This document shows positions 34,814 through 44,405 of a DNA stretch of 64,000 nucleotides, piece after piece. Numbering within the stretch: the first letter of the stretch is position 1; each line of letters opens with the position of its first letter. The position numbers were made by a program, and so were the translations under genes. A model generated the notes under the pieces. It was not told the DNA's origin and did no database searches. It was given only the letters and a program-made list of their open reading frames with translations. The stretch covers positions 102,149-166,148 of the forward strand of contig DVJE01000002.1 of assembly GCA_018716975.1 (NCBI GenBank), written 5' to 3'. Source of the DNA: Candidatus Gallacutalibacter stercoravium (lineage in GTDB: Bacteria; Bacillota; Clostridia; Oscillospirales; Acutalibacteraceae).

Positions 34814-37561
34814 CTACTCGTCGCGCCCGCAACATTTTTTATACTTTTTACCGCTGCCGCACGGGCAGGGATCGTTGCGCCCCACCTTTTTACCCTTGCG
34901 CACAGTTTTATTGGCCGTATCAGTGCCGTCGGCGCTGGTGGAGGTGGGTTTGGCCACCTGCTCACGCTTGGGGGGCTCCTGTTCGCGTTTTAGGCGCATG
35001 GTTAAAATCATGCGGGTGGTATCCTCTTGGATGGAAGCAATCATCTCATCAAACATATCAAAGCCCTCAAGCCGGTATTCCACAACCGGATCATGCTGGC
35101 CGTAGGCGCGCAGGCGGATGCCCTTTTTCAGCTCCTCCATGGCGTCGATGTGGTCCATCCATTTGAGATCCACGTTTTTCAGCAGAACAACGCGTTCCAA
35201 CTCGCGCATCAGCGGCGCGCCGAATTCTTGCTCACGCTGCTCATACAGCGTCATAGCCCGCTCGTCAATCAGGTTTATCACGTAATCGGGCTCCAGATTT
35301 TCCAACTCGTCGGCGGTATAGCGCAGCTCATCGTCCTGCAACATCCAGCCGCGGTAATAATCCCGCAGGCCTTCCAAGTTCCAGTTGTCTTTTTGTGTGT
35401 TTTCGGGCAGATATTTGTGCACCGTGTTTTCAATGGTACGGTGCACCATCTTGATAATCTGATCCTTCACATCCTCGCCGGCCAGCACCTGATCACGCTG
35501 GGAATAGATGATCTCGCGCTGGCGGTTCATAACGTCGTCATATTGCAGCACGTTTTTGCGTATCGCAAAGTTGCGCCCTTCCACCTTGCGCTGGGCGCTT
35601 TCAATGGTATTGGAAAGCACCTTGTTTTCAATGGGAACATTTTCTTCCACATTCAACCGGTCCATAATGGCGCGCATACGCTCGCCGCCGAACAGACGCA
35701 GCAGATCGTCTTCGGTAGACAGGTAAAAGCGGCTTTCGCCGGGATCCCCCTGCCGGCCGGAACGGCCGCGCAGCTGGTTGTCGATCCGGCGGGATTCGTG
35801 GCGCTCGGTGCCCATGATAAACAAACCGCCCGCATCGCACACCTCTTGGGCTTCTTGTTGAATGGAGGCCTTGTATTTCTCTTCCAATTCATGGAAGGTG
35901 TTGCGCGCGTTGAGAATCTCTTCATCTTCGGTTTCGGCGTAACCAACGGCCTCGTTGATGAGCTCCTCAGAAAATTGCATGCGGCGCATTTCGTTTTTGG
36001 CCATAAATTCGGCGTTGCCGCCCAGCTTAATGTCGGTACCGCGGCCGGCCATATTGGTGGCGATGGTTACGGCGCCTTTTTTACCGGCCTGGGCCACAAT
36101 TTCAGCTTCTTTTTCGTGATACTTGGCGTTTAACACCTCGTGCTTGATGCCCTTGCGCTTTAGCATCTGGCTAAGTAGCTCGGATTTTTCGATCGAAATG
36201 GTGCCCACCAGCACAGGCTGGCCCTTTTCGTGGCAAGCAATAATGTCGTTAATCAGCGCCTCATATTTGCCCTTTTCGGTGCGGAAGATGGCGTCGGGGT
36301 GATCCACACGAATCATGGGCTTGTTGGTGGGAACCTCAATAACATCCAGCTTGTAAATCTCGCGGAACTCTTCCTCCTCGGTCATGGCGGTACCCGTCAT
36401 ACCAGAAAGGCGCTTGTAAAGGCGGAAGTAGTTCTGAAAGGTGATGGTAGCCAGCGTTTTGGATTCCCGCGCCACCTTCACGCCCTCTTTGGCTTCAATG
36501 GCCTGGTGCAGCCCCTCGTTATAGCGCCGGCCGTACATCAAACGGCCGGTAAATTCATCTACAATGATAACTTCGCCGTCTTTTACCACATAGTCGATGT
36601 CTTTTTGCATAACGCCGTGGGCCTTAATGGCTTGGTTAATATGATGCTGAATAGTGATATTGTCGGCGTCGGTCAGGTTATCCACCTGAAAATACTGTTC
36701 GGCCTTTTTAACGCCGGAGGGAGTAAGAGTGGCGGTTTTTGCCTTTTCGTCAACAATATAGTCGGCGTCTTTGTAAAGGGCGTCATTGTCTTCTTTTTCG
36801 TTGAGCTCGGCCACTTTTACCACCCGCAAAGAACGGGCAAAGCGATCGGCAATGCTGTAAAGCTCGGTGGATTTATCCCCTTGGCCGCTGATGATAAGGG
36901 GGGTGCGCGCTTCATCGATTAAGATGGAGTCTACCTCGTCCACAATGGCATAGGCATGGCCGCGCTGCACCTTGTCCTTCTGATAAGTAACCATGTTATC
37001 GCGCAGGTAATCAAAGCCCAATTCGTTGTTGGTGCCGTAGGTAATATCGGCGGCGTAAGCCTTTTTGCGGGCTTCGTTATCGAGATCGTGCACGATAAGG
37101 CCTACCGACAAGCCCAAAAAGCGAAATACCTTGCCCATCCATTCCGAGTCGCGCCGGGCCAGATAATCGTTGACTGTTACAATGTGCACCCCTTCGCCGG
37201 TAAGGGCGTGCAAGTAGGCGGGAGGCACAACGGTTTGGGTTTTACCTTCACCTGTCTTTAACTCGGCAATGCGCCCCTGGTGCAGGATGATGCCGCCGAT
37301 AATCTGCACCGGAAAGTGAGGCGTGCCCAAAATGCGGCCTGTAGCCTCGCGGCACACGGCAAAAGCGTCGGGCAAAATATCGTCTAGCGTTTCACCATCA
37401 GCCAACCTGCCTCGCAGAATTTCAGTTTGCCCGGCCAGCTCTTCGTCGCTCATATCATGATAATGGTCTTCTTTCATCAGCACCATATCGCAAATGGGCT
37501 TAATGCGCTTTAATTCGCGCTTGCTGTAGTTGCCGAATAGGGCCTTTATAAAGTTGCTCAT
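34814..37561 (-). CDS. secA: Protein translocase subunit SecA
   Basis: A 915-residue ATPase motor of the general secretion pathway. NBD1 has GEGKTQT and [19 protein letters not shown] (Walker B region). The PPXD, NBD2 ([31 protein letters not shown]) and helical scaffold follow. A Glu/Lys/Thr-rich linker leads to the C-terminal zinc site [13 protein letters not shown], which contacts SecB-like partners or lipids. Full length. An extended -10 TGCTATAAT is seen on the minus strand at 37689-37697. Confidence 0.98.
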   Translation of the reverse strand: MSNFIKALFGNYSKRELKRIKPICDMVLMKEDHYHDMSDEELAGQTEILRGRLADGETLDDILPDAFAVCREATGRILGTPHFPVQIIGGIILHQGRIAELKTGEGKTQTVVPPAYLHALTGEGVHIVTVNDYLARRDSEWMGKVFRFLGLSVGLIVHDLDNEARKKAYAADITYGTNNELGFDYLRDNMVTYQKDKVQRGHAYAIVDEVDSILIDEARTPLIISGQGDKSTELYSIADRFARSLRVVKVAELNEKEDNDALYKDADYIVDEKAKTATLTPSGVKKAEQYFQVDNLTDADNITIQHHINQAIKAHGVMQKDIDYVVKDGEVIIVDEFTGRLMYGRRYNEGLHQAIEAKEGVKVARESKTLATITFQNYFRLYKRLSGMTGTAMTEEEEFREIYKLDVIEVPTNKPMIRVDHPDAIFRTEKGKYEALINDIIACHEKGQPVLVGTISIEKSELLSQMLKRKGIKHEVLNAKYHEKEAEIVAQAGKKGAVTIATNMAGRGTDIKLGGNAEFMAKNEMRRMQFSEELINEAVGYAETEDEEILNARNTFHELEEKYKASIQQEAQEVCDAGGLFIMGTERHESRRIDNQLRGRSGRQGDPGESRFYLSTEDDLLRLFGGERMRAIMDRLNVEENVPIENKVLSNTIESAQRKVEGRNFAIRKNVLQYDDVMNRQREIIYSQRDQVLAGEDVKDQIIKMVHRTIENTVHKYLPENTQKDNWNLEGLRDYYRGWMLQDDELRYTADELENLEPDYVINLIDERAMTLYEQREQEFGAPLMRELERVVLLKNVDLKWMDHIDAMEELKKGIRLRAYGQHDPVVEYRLEGFDMFDEMIASIQEDTTRMILTMRLKREQEPPKREQVAKPTSTSADGTDTANKTVRKGKKVGRNDPCPCGSGKKYKKCCGRDE

Positions 37562-37688
37562 GCCATCAAGCCTTTCCGCCGCCCGAGGCGTTTACGGGCG
37601 GATATTTCACATAGCGGCGCAAGCCGCAGGGGTTCCATAAACTTACGAAGAAATAAATATCATATTGCCTTATAGGCAGATTACCTTT

Positions 37689-37697
37689 ATTATAGCA
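37689..37697 (-). promoter_or_regulatory. Extended -10 promoter of secA
   Basis: On the minus strand TGCTATAAT, an extended -10 element about 130 bases upstream of the secA ATG; no good -35 box is visible. Confidence 0.45.
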
Positions 37698-37801
37698 TAC
37701 CAATACACAGAAAGCACGAAAAATTACAGGAACTTTGTTTTTGCCACATTCAACCACGCCAAGGTGTACAAAGTTCTGCCCAAAAGAAAAAGCGCGCAGG
37801 G

Positions 37802-38557
37802 CTATTCCGTTTGAGTGCGGCCCGTCGCAACGGGTTTATCCTGCAAGGCGGGCCGCTGCTTTCCATAAGGGCAAACCGCCATGCAAATCCCGCACACAGC
37901 GCCCCGGCCGATATCGCGGTAGGCTCGCTTCATATGCTCGCTGCAGGCCTGGGGATCCAAAAGAGTGCTGCGGGGAGCGCCGGGTTGGTAATCCTGCCCA
38001 GAAATCGCCCCGGCCGGGCAAGCGTCTGCACAGGCGCGGCAGCCGTGGCAGCCGTTTGGCACGCGATTGTGTGCAACAGGCAACGGCATATCGGTTAGCA
38101 CAGTGGCCAGCCGCACACGGGGGCCGAACTCGGGCGACACAAACAAGGCGCTTTTCCCAATCCAGCCAAGGCCTGCCAGCACAGCGGCAGTTTTATGGGG
38201 GAATATGCCGCTGTAGGGGCCCATATCTTTTACGCTTTGAGAGGCGGGCACCGGCAGCGCGCGGTATCCCCGGCGTTCCAGCATGGTGCACAGCCACAGG
38301 GTTTGCTGATCTAAAAAAGCGTTTACCGCCCGGTAATGCTGAAAATAAGAAAAGGTAGGACTGGGCGTGTCTTTGACGGTTAAAATTTCATCCACCACCG
38401 CGGTTGACAAACGAAACACCAAGGAAATACCCCAAGGCAACCCGGCGTAACGAGGTGGCAGCACAGCTGCCAAATGGGAATATCCCACTTGGGCCACGCC
38501 GTTGGCTGTTAAGCTCCTGCAAAGGCGGCGCAAATAAAGATCGGTAGTTTGTTGCAT
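37802..38557 (-). CDS. QueG-like double [4Fe-4S] cluster protein
   Basis: A 251-residue protein related to epoxyqueuosine reductase but shorter than true QueG (about 350-380). The middle has GLGWIGKSALFVSPEFGPRVRLATVLTD, the cobalamin/flavin-side signature of the family. Two iron-sulfur motifs follow: CHGCRACADACPAGAI, and Cys222-type CGICMAVCPYG. The N-terminal part is divergent and the C-terminal HEAT-like repeats are missing. It is probably a reductase of unknown substrate, so no gene symbol is given. A good GGAGG precedes the ATG. Confidence 0.8.
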   Translation of the reverse strand: MQQTTDLYLRRLCRSLTANGVAQVGYSHLAAVLPPRYAGLPWGISLVFRLSTAVVDEILTVKDTPSPTFSYFQHYRAVNAFLDQQTLWLCTMLERRGYRALPVPASQSVKDMGPYSGIFPHKTAAVLAGLGWIGKSALFVSPEFGPRVRLATVLTDMPLPVAHNRVPNGCHGCRACADACPAGAISGQDYQPGAPRSTLLDPQACSEHMKRAYRDIGRGAVCGICMAVCPYGKQRPALQDKPVATGRTQTE

Positions 38558-38640
38558 GGCAACCTCCTTATCTGCCAGAACCGGTTTGCGGCGCCGGTTT
38601 TATACGAGAGAATAAAAATTTTTTGATAGGCTCGATGCCG

Positions 38641-38676
38641 AAAAGCCGAAGGGAGGCGATGCTTCCTTCGGCTTTT
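38641..38676 (-). terminator. Terminator after the G5/3D gene
   Basis: A 12-bp stem AAAAGCCGAAGG/CCTTCGGCTTTT with Ts on both outward sides. It ends the minus-strand transcript from the G5/3D gene. Confidence 0.75.
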
Positions 38677-38729
38677 TCAACCGGTTACGTGTGCCGTAGC
38701 CGGGGATCTTATTGTGTTGTTTTGCATCT

Positions 38730-40007
38730 TTAGGCCAGCACATAAACCGACATGGTGCGCCGCCCAAAACTGTAGCATTCGCTTACGGTGTTGTAAAACA
38801 AATCGGAAAGGATGGTTCCGTTGAGCGCCGCTCCGCCGGTATCGGCGGCAATGGCATAGCCGTATACATAAGAACCGTCGGGCGAACAGATATACAGACG
38901 GGTGCCGTAGGGGATCAGGTTGGGGTTAACAGCCACATAACCTACCCCGGCCGGGCGGCCGGATGCTGTAATCGCGCCCTCAGCTGCGCTATAAGCGGTG
39001 CAGGTGCCGGTATAAACGGCGGTATAGGCTACCATATTGCCGTTTTGGTCAATTAGGGTGCCGTCGCCTTTTACCTGGGCAGAACCAGCAGAGGCTGAAG
39101 CGGCAGCGGCTGGGCGTTTCTTGGTACCCACCAAAATAACCTCGTCAACCGGGGCTGTAGTAATTTCGTCGCTCAACACTTCGCTGGCAGTTACTTGACC
39201 GTTTTCTACCCGATTGCGGGTTACGATGGTGCGCACCCCATTGACGCCGGAAGTTTGCACGCGGGTTTGCCCTTCGTACAATTCACTGCTTTGGGTTTTT
39301 ACGGTTTGATAAGGAACCTCTTCGGTGGTGGTTACCTCATCGTAAGATACCCGGGTAACGGTCAGCTCCATATCCTCGCTTAGCTGCGTGTCTAGCGGCA
39401 AGCTGGATAGATCGTCGTCATCCAAATGGATGCCGTGGGCAGAAAGTATGGCTTCCAGCCGGGCGCCTTCGGCGGATACAAAGGTCTGGGTTTGGCCGTC
39501 AGCCAGTACGGTTAGAACGTGGCGGCGGATAACGTTTACAGTATCAATATCATCGGTCAAGGGGGTATCGGCATCGGGGGTAACGATGTCGTTCTCCCCT
39601 AATTCGATGCCGGCCCGCTGTAAGGCATCGGCCACTGTTCCCTCAGTAAAGAGAAGGGGTTCGCTGGTTGCGCCGTCGGCGGTAACCGTTACGGGGAAAG
39701 CTCGCGTAATCGAGATCACACCCTGATCATCGTTACGGGCCACCACATCCCCTTCGTTTAAGCTGATGCCGGCCTTTTGCAAAATTTGCTGGGTGTCGGT
39801 GCTCATCATACGCACCGATACCACAGTGTCGCCGTCCACAATTTGATACTCTCGGCTCAAGGCAGCTGCGCTAACAGCGGAACCAGCCCCAATGGCACAG
39901 ATAAGCGCCAGGGCGGTCAAGCGCATAGGAACTTTACCGTGTTTGATTTTTGCTGCGATGGTTCGCATGCTACCTAAGCTTTTCAATTGCTGTTTTAGTG
40001 AAAGCAT
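38730..40007 (-). CDS. G5 and 3D domain cell-wall protein (YabE-like)
   Basis: A 425-residue secreted protein. One N-terminal helix (LTALALICAIGAGSAVSAAAL) precedes tandem ubiquitin-like DUF348 modules (about residues 50-215). A G5 domain follows (EVPYQTVKTQSSELYEGQTRV, about 220-300). The C-terminal 3D domain carries the conserved Asp residues in AIAADTGGAALNGTILSDLFYNT and the barrel segment GTCTAYSAAEGAITASGRPA. This is the Rpf/YabE layout, and 3D domains are likely peptidoglycan lytic enzymes. The start at 40007 is behind AAAGGAG. Confidence 0.93.
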   Translation of the reverse strand: MLSLKQQLKSLGSMRTIAAKIKHGKVPMRLTALALICAIGAGSAVSAAALSREYQIVDGDTVVSVRMMSTDTQQILQKAGISLNEGDVVARNDDQGVISITRAFPVTVTADGATSEPLLFTEGTVADALQRAGIELGENDIVTPDADTPLTDDIDTVNVIRRHVLTVLADGQTQTFVSAEGARLEAILSAHGIHLDDDDLSSLPLDTQLSEDMELTVTRVSYDEVTTTEEVPYQTVKTQSSELYEGQTRVQTSGVNGVRTIVTRNRVENGQVTASEVLSDEITTAPVDEVILVGTKKRPAAAASASAGSAQVKGDGTLIDQNGNMVAYTAVYTGTCTAYSAAEGAITASGRPAGVGYVAVNPNLIPYGTRLYICSPDGSYVYGYAIAADTGGAALNGTILSDLFYNTVSECYSFGRRTMSVYVLA

Positions 40008-40233
40008 AGCGGTCTCCTTTTTCTCTTGCCAAGTGTGGCAATATTGCAGGATCTTCCGTGCTTCCGTTATTATATGCATCGATTACCGGGGTGTCAAATG
40101 GTTTTGCCGACTGTTTTTGTATAGTTTGCACAACCTCATTTGGAAGAACCCTGGTAATCGGACAAAATACGCCACTTTTGCCCGGGGATCAAACGGGTAC
40201 TGGCCGGAAAAATAAAGGCGTTTTCTGTGCAGG

Positions 40234-40289
40234 TTGCAACAAATTAAAAGGTTACAAAGTGGTTACAAATGGTTACAACCTTGTTGCAA
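40234..40289. repeat. Iteron-like element upstream of rubrerythrin
   Basis: Three direct repeats of GGTTACAA start at 40250, 40261 and 40271, spaced 11 and 10 bases, one helical turn. They are enclosed by the inverted repeat TTGCAACAA (40234-40242) and TTGTTGCAA (40281-40289). The element lies between the divergent G5/3D and rubrerythrin genes. It looks like a multi-protomer protein binding site. No known regulator consensus was recognised. Confidence 0.75.
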
Positions 40290-40292
40290 TCT

Positions 40293-40325
40293 AAAAAAAG
40301 TGGGGGATCTTGCCCCTTTTTGTTT
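40293..40325 (+). terminator. Possible terminator between the iteron element and rubrerythrin
   Basis: AAAAAGTGGGG, a 7-nt loop, CCCCTTTTT. It would end a short plus-strand transcript and may be a leader attenuator or a stop for an unseen small RNA. Confidence 0.5.
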
Positions 40326-40565
40326 CTAAATCTCCCTATCTTGTGGTGCGGAAAGTCGGATTTTGCACTGGTTTTGCAAAAAAGGGTGAAAGGTGGGTGA
40401 AAAATTTTACCGGCAGCCAAGGTCTGGCTTTTCGAGCGAAGGTAGGATGCCGCCCTTTGTATAAATTTGGCGGGTGTGGGGAAGAATGGAAGCAAAGCGC
40501 TGCTGCAACCGCCGCTGCGGGGCGCGCCGAATTTTATTTTAGCGGTGGAGAAACGGAGCGAAACA
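40326..40565. other. Upstream region of rubrerythrin
   Basis: No gene is seen. The stretch should hold the rubrerythrin promoter, but no good -35/-10 pair could be chosen by eye. The ribosome site is the GGAG at 40554. Confidence 0.4.
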
Positions 40566-41105
40566 ATGGAACTGAAGGGAAGCAAGACAGAGGCGAATTT
40601 GATGGCGGCCTTTGCTGGGGAATCTCAAGCGCGCAATAAGTATACCTACTATGCCGCCACGGCCCGAAAGGAGGGTTATGAACAGATCGGCGATATCTTT
40701 GAACAGACAGCTTCTAACGAAAAAGAGCACGCAAAGCTGTGGTTTAAATACCTGCACGGCGGCATGACGCCGGATACAGCAGCCAGCTTACTGGATGCTG
40801 CCGCCGGCGAACACTATGAGTGGACGGAAATGTACAAAGAATTCGCCGAGGTAGCCCAGCAGGAGGGCTTTACCGAAATTGCCAACACCATGCGCCTGAT
40901 CGCCAATGTGGAAAAAGAGCATGAAGAACGGTTTCGCAAGCTGCACGTCAATTTAAGCGAAAATAAGGTGTTTACCAGCGATGGAGAAGAGGTTTGGGTT
41001 TGCCGCAACTGCGGGCATATCCACGTGGGCAAATCCGCGCCCCAAGTGTGCCCCGCCTGCAAGCACCCCCAAGCCTATTTTGAGCGCTTGGCCAAAAACT
41101 ATTAA
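40566..41105 (+). CDS. rbr: Rubrerythrin
   Basis: A 179-residue non-haem iron protein that reduces hydrogen peroxide in anaerobes. The ferritin-like diiron part holds the two ExxH sites: [19 protein letters not shown] and [14 protein letters not shown], then [19 protein letters not shown] and [11 protein letters not shown]. The C-terminal rubredoxin domain has [10 protein letters not shown]...[11 protein letters not shown]. Length and order match classical rubrerythrin. ATG 40566 is preferred to an in-frame upstream start at 40467 because family similarity begins here. It is a single gene with an unusual upstream element. Confidence 0.96.
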   Translation: MELKGSKTEANLMAAFAGESQARNKYTYYAATARKEGYEQIGDIFEQTASNEKEHAKLWFKYLHGGMTPDTAASLLDAAAGEHYEWTEMYKEFAEVAQQEGFTEIANTMRLIANVEKEHEERFRKLHVNLSENKVFTSDGEEVWVCRNCGHIHVGKSAPQVCPACKHPQAYFERLAKNY

Positions 41106-41153
41106 GACATTTTAGGCGCTGCTCTTTTTGCTGTTTACGCCGTGTTTTTCATC

Positions 41154-41188
41154 GGGCCGGTTCCCAGTCAGCTGGGGGTCGGCCTTTT
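41154..41188 (+). terminator. Terminator of the rubrerythrin gene
   Basis: GGGCCGGTTCCCA / TGGGGGTCGGCC with few mismatches, followed by four Ts. Confidence 0.6.
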
Positions 41189-41512
41189 GCGGTTGTTTCT
41201 TTTAGCCGAAACAGCCATAACCAACTGCAAAAGCGATGGCGGCATATGTGCAAGATTTTTACCAGGTGTTTGCACATTTTCCGCAAGAACATGGCGCCGT
41301 TGTAATTTTCCCTTGCCTTTTCATGTAGATTGTTTTTTGGGAGTAATGATGCTGCAAGTGCGCCCGGCGCCTTATAGATCAGGCCGCACCCCTATTCCAA
41401 ATGCCTGCTACTACCTGCTGCTATTTTTGTAAAACGGCGGGTGAGATAGCATTTTGGCGTTTTCTTCTTGTGTGCGTTTTGCTCTTTTGCACCCAGCATT
41501 AGGGGGATACCG
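41189..41512. other. Non-coding gap between rubrerythrin and rnf operon
   Basis: No supported gene. Short open frames exist (for example 41346-41432 after GGGAG), but none has protein-like composition or context. The region is convergent, so transcripts from both sides end here. Confidence 0.4.
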
Positions 41513-41547
41513 CAAAAAGCCTCTCTTGTCAAAAAACAAGAGAGGCT
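41513..41547 (-). terminator. Terminator of the rnf operon
   Basis: A perfect 11-bp stem AGCCTCTCTTG/CAAGAGAGGCT, followed by five Ts on the minus strand. Confidence 0.85.
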
Positions 41548-41566
41548 AGAAAAATTTGTCGCTTTG

Positions 41567-42397
41567 TTAGGCCGGCTCTTTTGGATAAGGAATAAAAGCT
41601 TGGCCGGTTTGCAGCAGCGTAATGCAGTGCTGGGGGCATACCTCGGTGCACTTGCCGCAGCCGGTGCACTTGTGCGCATCTACCCGCGCCAAAAAGTTTT
41701 TGACCTCAACGGCTCCCTGTTCGCAGGCCTTCACACAACGCATGCAGCCGATGCAGGCAGCTTTGCAATTTTTTCTGGCAACTGCGCCTTTGTCGCAGTT
41801 AGAGCAGCGCACAACAGCCTGCTGCTTTAAGGGCACAAAACTGATAAGCTTTTTGGGGCAGGCTTTTACACATTTGGAACAACCCTTGCACTTGGTGGGA
41901 TCAATGCTGGCAAGCCCATTGCACACCGTGATAGCCCCGTATTCGCAAACAGCCGCACAGTCCCCCAATCCCATACAGCCCCAGGAGCACTGCCCTGTGC
42001 CGCCAAACAGCTGGGCGGCCGCAGCGCAGGATGCAATACCCTGATAGCGCATGCGATCGGCGGTGTTGTCGTAGCTGCCCATGCAGTGCACCAGGGCGGT
42101 TTTATACTCCGTTTGGCCGGCCTCCACCCCCAAAATGGCAGCGACTGCCTGAGATACCTGCTCCCCGCCGGGGGAGCACAAGCCGGGCTGTGCCTCGCCT
42201 TTTGCTAGAGCGGCAGCATAGCCTGAGCATCCCGAATAGCCGCAGGCGCCGCAGTTGGCGCCTGGCAGCACCTCTAACACCGCTTCGGCCTTTTCATCTT
42301 TCGGCACCGCCATTACAATAGAGGCGATAGCCAACCCAAGGCCCGCCAGCAGGCCGATACCCGCTACGATAGCCACAGGCAGCAAGATAGCGTTCAT
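41567..42397 (-). CDS. rnfB: Rnf electron transport complex subunit B
   Basis: A 276-residue iron-sulfur subunit that takes electrons from ferredoxin. One N-terminal helix (LLPVAIVAGIGLLAGLGLAIASIVM) is followed by the Cys motif GANCGACGYSGCSGYAAA. Several [4Fe-4S] modules follow (CKGCSKCVKACP, CIGCMRCVKACEQG, CTGCGKCTEVCPQ). It is the last gene of the minus-strand order rnfC-D-G-E-A-B, the standard clostridial arrangement. The complex couples ferredoxin:NAD+ oxidoreduction to Na+ or H+ export; the ion cannot be read from the sequence. Confidence 0.96.
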   Translation of the reverse strand: MNAILLPVAIVAGIGLLAGLGLAIASIVMAVPKDEKAEAVLEVLPGANCGACGYSGCSGYAAALAKGEAQPGLCSPGGEQVSQAVAAILGVEAGQTEYKTALVHCMGSYDNTADRMRYQGIASCAAAAQLFGGTGQCSWGCMGLGDCAAVCEYGAITVCNGLASIDPTKCKGCSKCVKACPKKLISFVPLKQQAVVRCSNCDKGAVARKNCKAACIGCMRCVKACEQGAVEVKNFLARVDAHKCTGCGKCTEVCPQHCITLLQTGQAFIPYPKEPA

Positions 42398-42436
42398 ATA
42401 TCCTCCACTCCTTGTTTCATCATAAAGAGGGAAAGC

Positions 42437-43048
42437 TCAGGTGCCCAGCAATCCGTCCACCAGCCCCTGGAACCCCAAAAAGGAAACCGCCACCAAAGAA
42501 GCGGCCACCAGCGTAATGGGGAGCCCACGCAGGCATTTGGGCACGTCGCAGGCTTCCAAACGTTCCCGCACACCGGCAAACAACACCATGGCCACCATAA
42601 AGCCCACGCCGGCGCCAAAGGCGTTTACCAGCGCGTAAACATAGGTATAGCTGGCGTCTGCCGTGGCCTTTTCAATTACCAGCATAGTAACGCCCAACAC
42701 GGCGCAGTTGGTGGTGATAAGGGGCAAATACACACCCAGCGAGTTGTACAGCGGCGGCATGTATTTTTTGAGCACGGTTTCCACCAGCTGCACCAGCGCC
42801 GCGATGATCAATATGAATACAATGGTTTGCAGGTAGGCCAAGTCATTGGGCACCAACAGATAATAATAGATGGGCCAAGTTACCGCAGTGGCCAACACCA
42901 TAACAAAGATAACGGCAGCGCTCATACCGGCGGCTGTGTTTAGCTTTTTTGATACGCCCAAAAAGGGGCAGATGCCCAAAAATTTATTGAGCACATAGTT
43001 TTCAGTGAGGATTGCGGCCAAAAAAACGGCGATTAATCCCTTTATCAT
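42437..43048 (-). CDS. rnfA: Rnf complex subunit A
   Basis: A 203-residue membrane protein with six helices, paired with RnfE in the membrane core. Family motifs are AILTENYVLNKFLGICPFLGVSKK, and the second half has VITTNCAVLG-like TTNCAVLGVTMLVI and NAFGAGVGFMVAMVLFAGVRERLE. Its start overlaps the end of rnfE by 4 bases (translational coupling). Confidence 0.96.
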   Translation of the reverse strand: MIKGLIAVFLAAILTENYVLNKFLGICPFLGVSKKLNTAAGMSAAVIFVMVLATAVTWPIYYYLLVPNDLAYLQTIVFILIIAALVQLVETVLKKYMPPLYNSLGVYLPLITTNCAVLGVTMLVIEKATADASYTYVYALVNAFGAGVGFMVAMVLFAGVRERLEACDVPKCLRGLPITLVAASLVAVSFLGFQGLVDGLLGT

Positions 43049-43827
43049 TGCTTATCGCCTCCCTCTTTCTCAGGCGCCGCAGCGGATGGACAAGCAGACG
43101 GGCCTTTTTCCTGGGCTTGCTTGGAACAATGTGCGGCCATTGGGCAGGCGCTGCAGCCAACACCGGCAGCCGGCCGGCTTTCACCCGAAAGTTTAGCCGA
43201 AAGCTTATTGGCCAGGGCCATAAGCATGCCGAATACAAAGAAACCGCCGGGAGGCAAAATAAAAATTAAAATAGGCTCGACGATACCTGCCGTAAGGGGC
43301 ATGCCGAAAATGCACCCTGTGCCTAAAAACTCGCGGATAATGCCCATGAGCAAAAGTGCGGCGGTAAAGCCAATGCCCATACCCAGGCCGTCCAACATAG
43401 AGGGCAACACGCTGTTTTTGCTGGCATACATTTCGGCCCGGCCTAAAATGATGCAGTTAACCACGATGAGGGGCAGATAAATGCCCAGGGCTTGGTCGAT
43501 ATCTGGGGCGTAGGCTTTTACCAACATCTGCACGATGGTCACAAATCCTGCAATAATGGTGATGTAGGCGGGAATGCGCACTTTATCTGGAATAACGCGG
43601 CGCAGCAGTGAGATAACTGCGTTGGAGCACACCAGCACCAGTGTGGCGGCTATCCCCATGCCGATGGCGTTGCTGGCAGCAGTGGTGATAGCCAGGGTGG
43701 GGCAAGTGCCCAGCACCAGGCGCAGCACGGGGTTTTCTTTGACAATGCCCTTGGTAAATACCGAAAGCAGGCCGCCTTGCTTTTTATCCGCCTGCTTTTC
43801 TTGTGTGGTTGCGGTTTTATCAGCCAT
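43045..43827 (-). CDS. rnfE: Rnf complex subunit E with cysteine-rich tail
   Basis: A 260-residue membrane protein homologous to RnfA. The core has KENPVLRLVLGTCPTLAITTAASNAIGMG, VVNCIILGRAEMYASKNSV and GIGFTAALLLMGIIREFLGTG. About 50 extra C-terminal residues follow the last helix and contain four cysteines (CSACP, HC, AC), which could bind metal. The tail is not part of the minimal RnfE core. Junctions with rnfG and rnfA overlap or touch, so the genes are co-translated. Confidence 0.94.
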   Translation of the reverse strand: MADKTATTQEKQADKKQGGLLSVFTKGIVKENPVLRLVLGTCPTLAITTAASNAIGMGIAATLVLVCSNAVISLLRRVIPDKVRIPAYITIIAGFVTIVQMLVKAYAPDIDQALGIYLPLIVVNCIILGRAEMYASKNSVLPSMLDGLGMGIGFTAALLLMGIIREFLGTGCIFGMPLTAGIVEPILIFILPPGGFFVFGMLMALANKLSAKLSGESRPAAGVGCSACPMAAHCSKQAQEKGPSACPSAAAPEKEGGDKQ

Positions 43828-44405
43828 TACTGTGCGCCTCCCTTCGATTGTAACGTGCGGTAGCAGTCCAGCGCTGTGTTTACAGCATCGGTTACCGCGT
43901 TGGAAGAGATGGTGGCCCCGGTCATGGCCTGTATCTCGCCATCGCTGGGCTCAGATTTAACCACCTGGAACCCATCTTGCGGCACGTTTTGCTGATATTG
44001 GTTGCGAAAGCTGTCTTTTTCGGCGTTGGCTCCCAGGCCGGGGGTTTCATCATGCGATAAAATGACGACGCCGGTTACCTTTTCTTCGCTGTTAATGCCG
44101 GTCATCACCCGCATGGTGCCGCCATAGCCCTTGGACTCGGTGACAAAAACCCAGCCCACAGTGTCGCCTGCGGCGTTTTGCCCTTCGTAGGCGGCGCTGG
44201 TTCCTTCTACCCCCTCCATGGTGGAAAAGGTTTCGGCCTCCGGCAGCGCCACGCGGCAGGATTCATCCTGCTTTTGTTGCTCTTGGGCGGCGATGGCGTC
44301 TTGGGTGAGCAAGTTGGTGCCCGCCAGCAGCGCGGTAACAATAAGACAAATTGCAAAAAGAATCAGCGCGGGTTTCAGCACCTCTGAAGGCTTAATCCTT
44401 TTCAT
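43827..44405 (-). CDS. rnfG: Rnf complex subunit G (covalent FMN)
   Basis: A 192-residue protein with one N-terminal helix (ALILFAICLIVTALLAGTNLL) and an extracytoplasmic FMN-binding domain. The flavinylation motif is TGAT at residues 162-165, with Thr165 the expected FMN-phosphoester site, followed by ISSNAVTDAVN. ApbE encoded at 32.8 kb is the expected modifying enzyme. The start at 44405, behind AAGGAGG, lies 14 bases inside the end of rnfD; a longer frame to 44453 is not used. Confidence 0.95.
   Translation of the reverse strand: MKRIKPSEVLKPALILFAICLIVTALLAGTNLLTQDAIAAQEQQKQDESCRVALPEAETFSTMEGVEGTSAAYEGQNAAGDTVGWVFVTESKGYGGTMRVMTGINSEEKVTGVVILSHDETPGLGANAEKDSFRNQYQQNVPQDGFQVVKSEPSDGEIQAMTGATISSNAVTDAVNTALDCYRTLQSKGGAQ

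Noticed and set aside
35027..36133. A 368-codon plus-strand frame opposite secA
   Set aside because: Shadow of secA in the opposite strand; composition is not protein-like.
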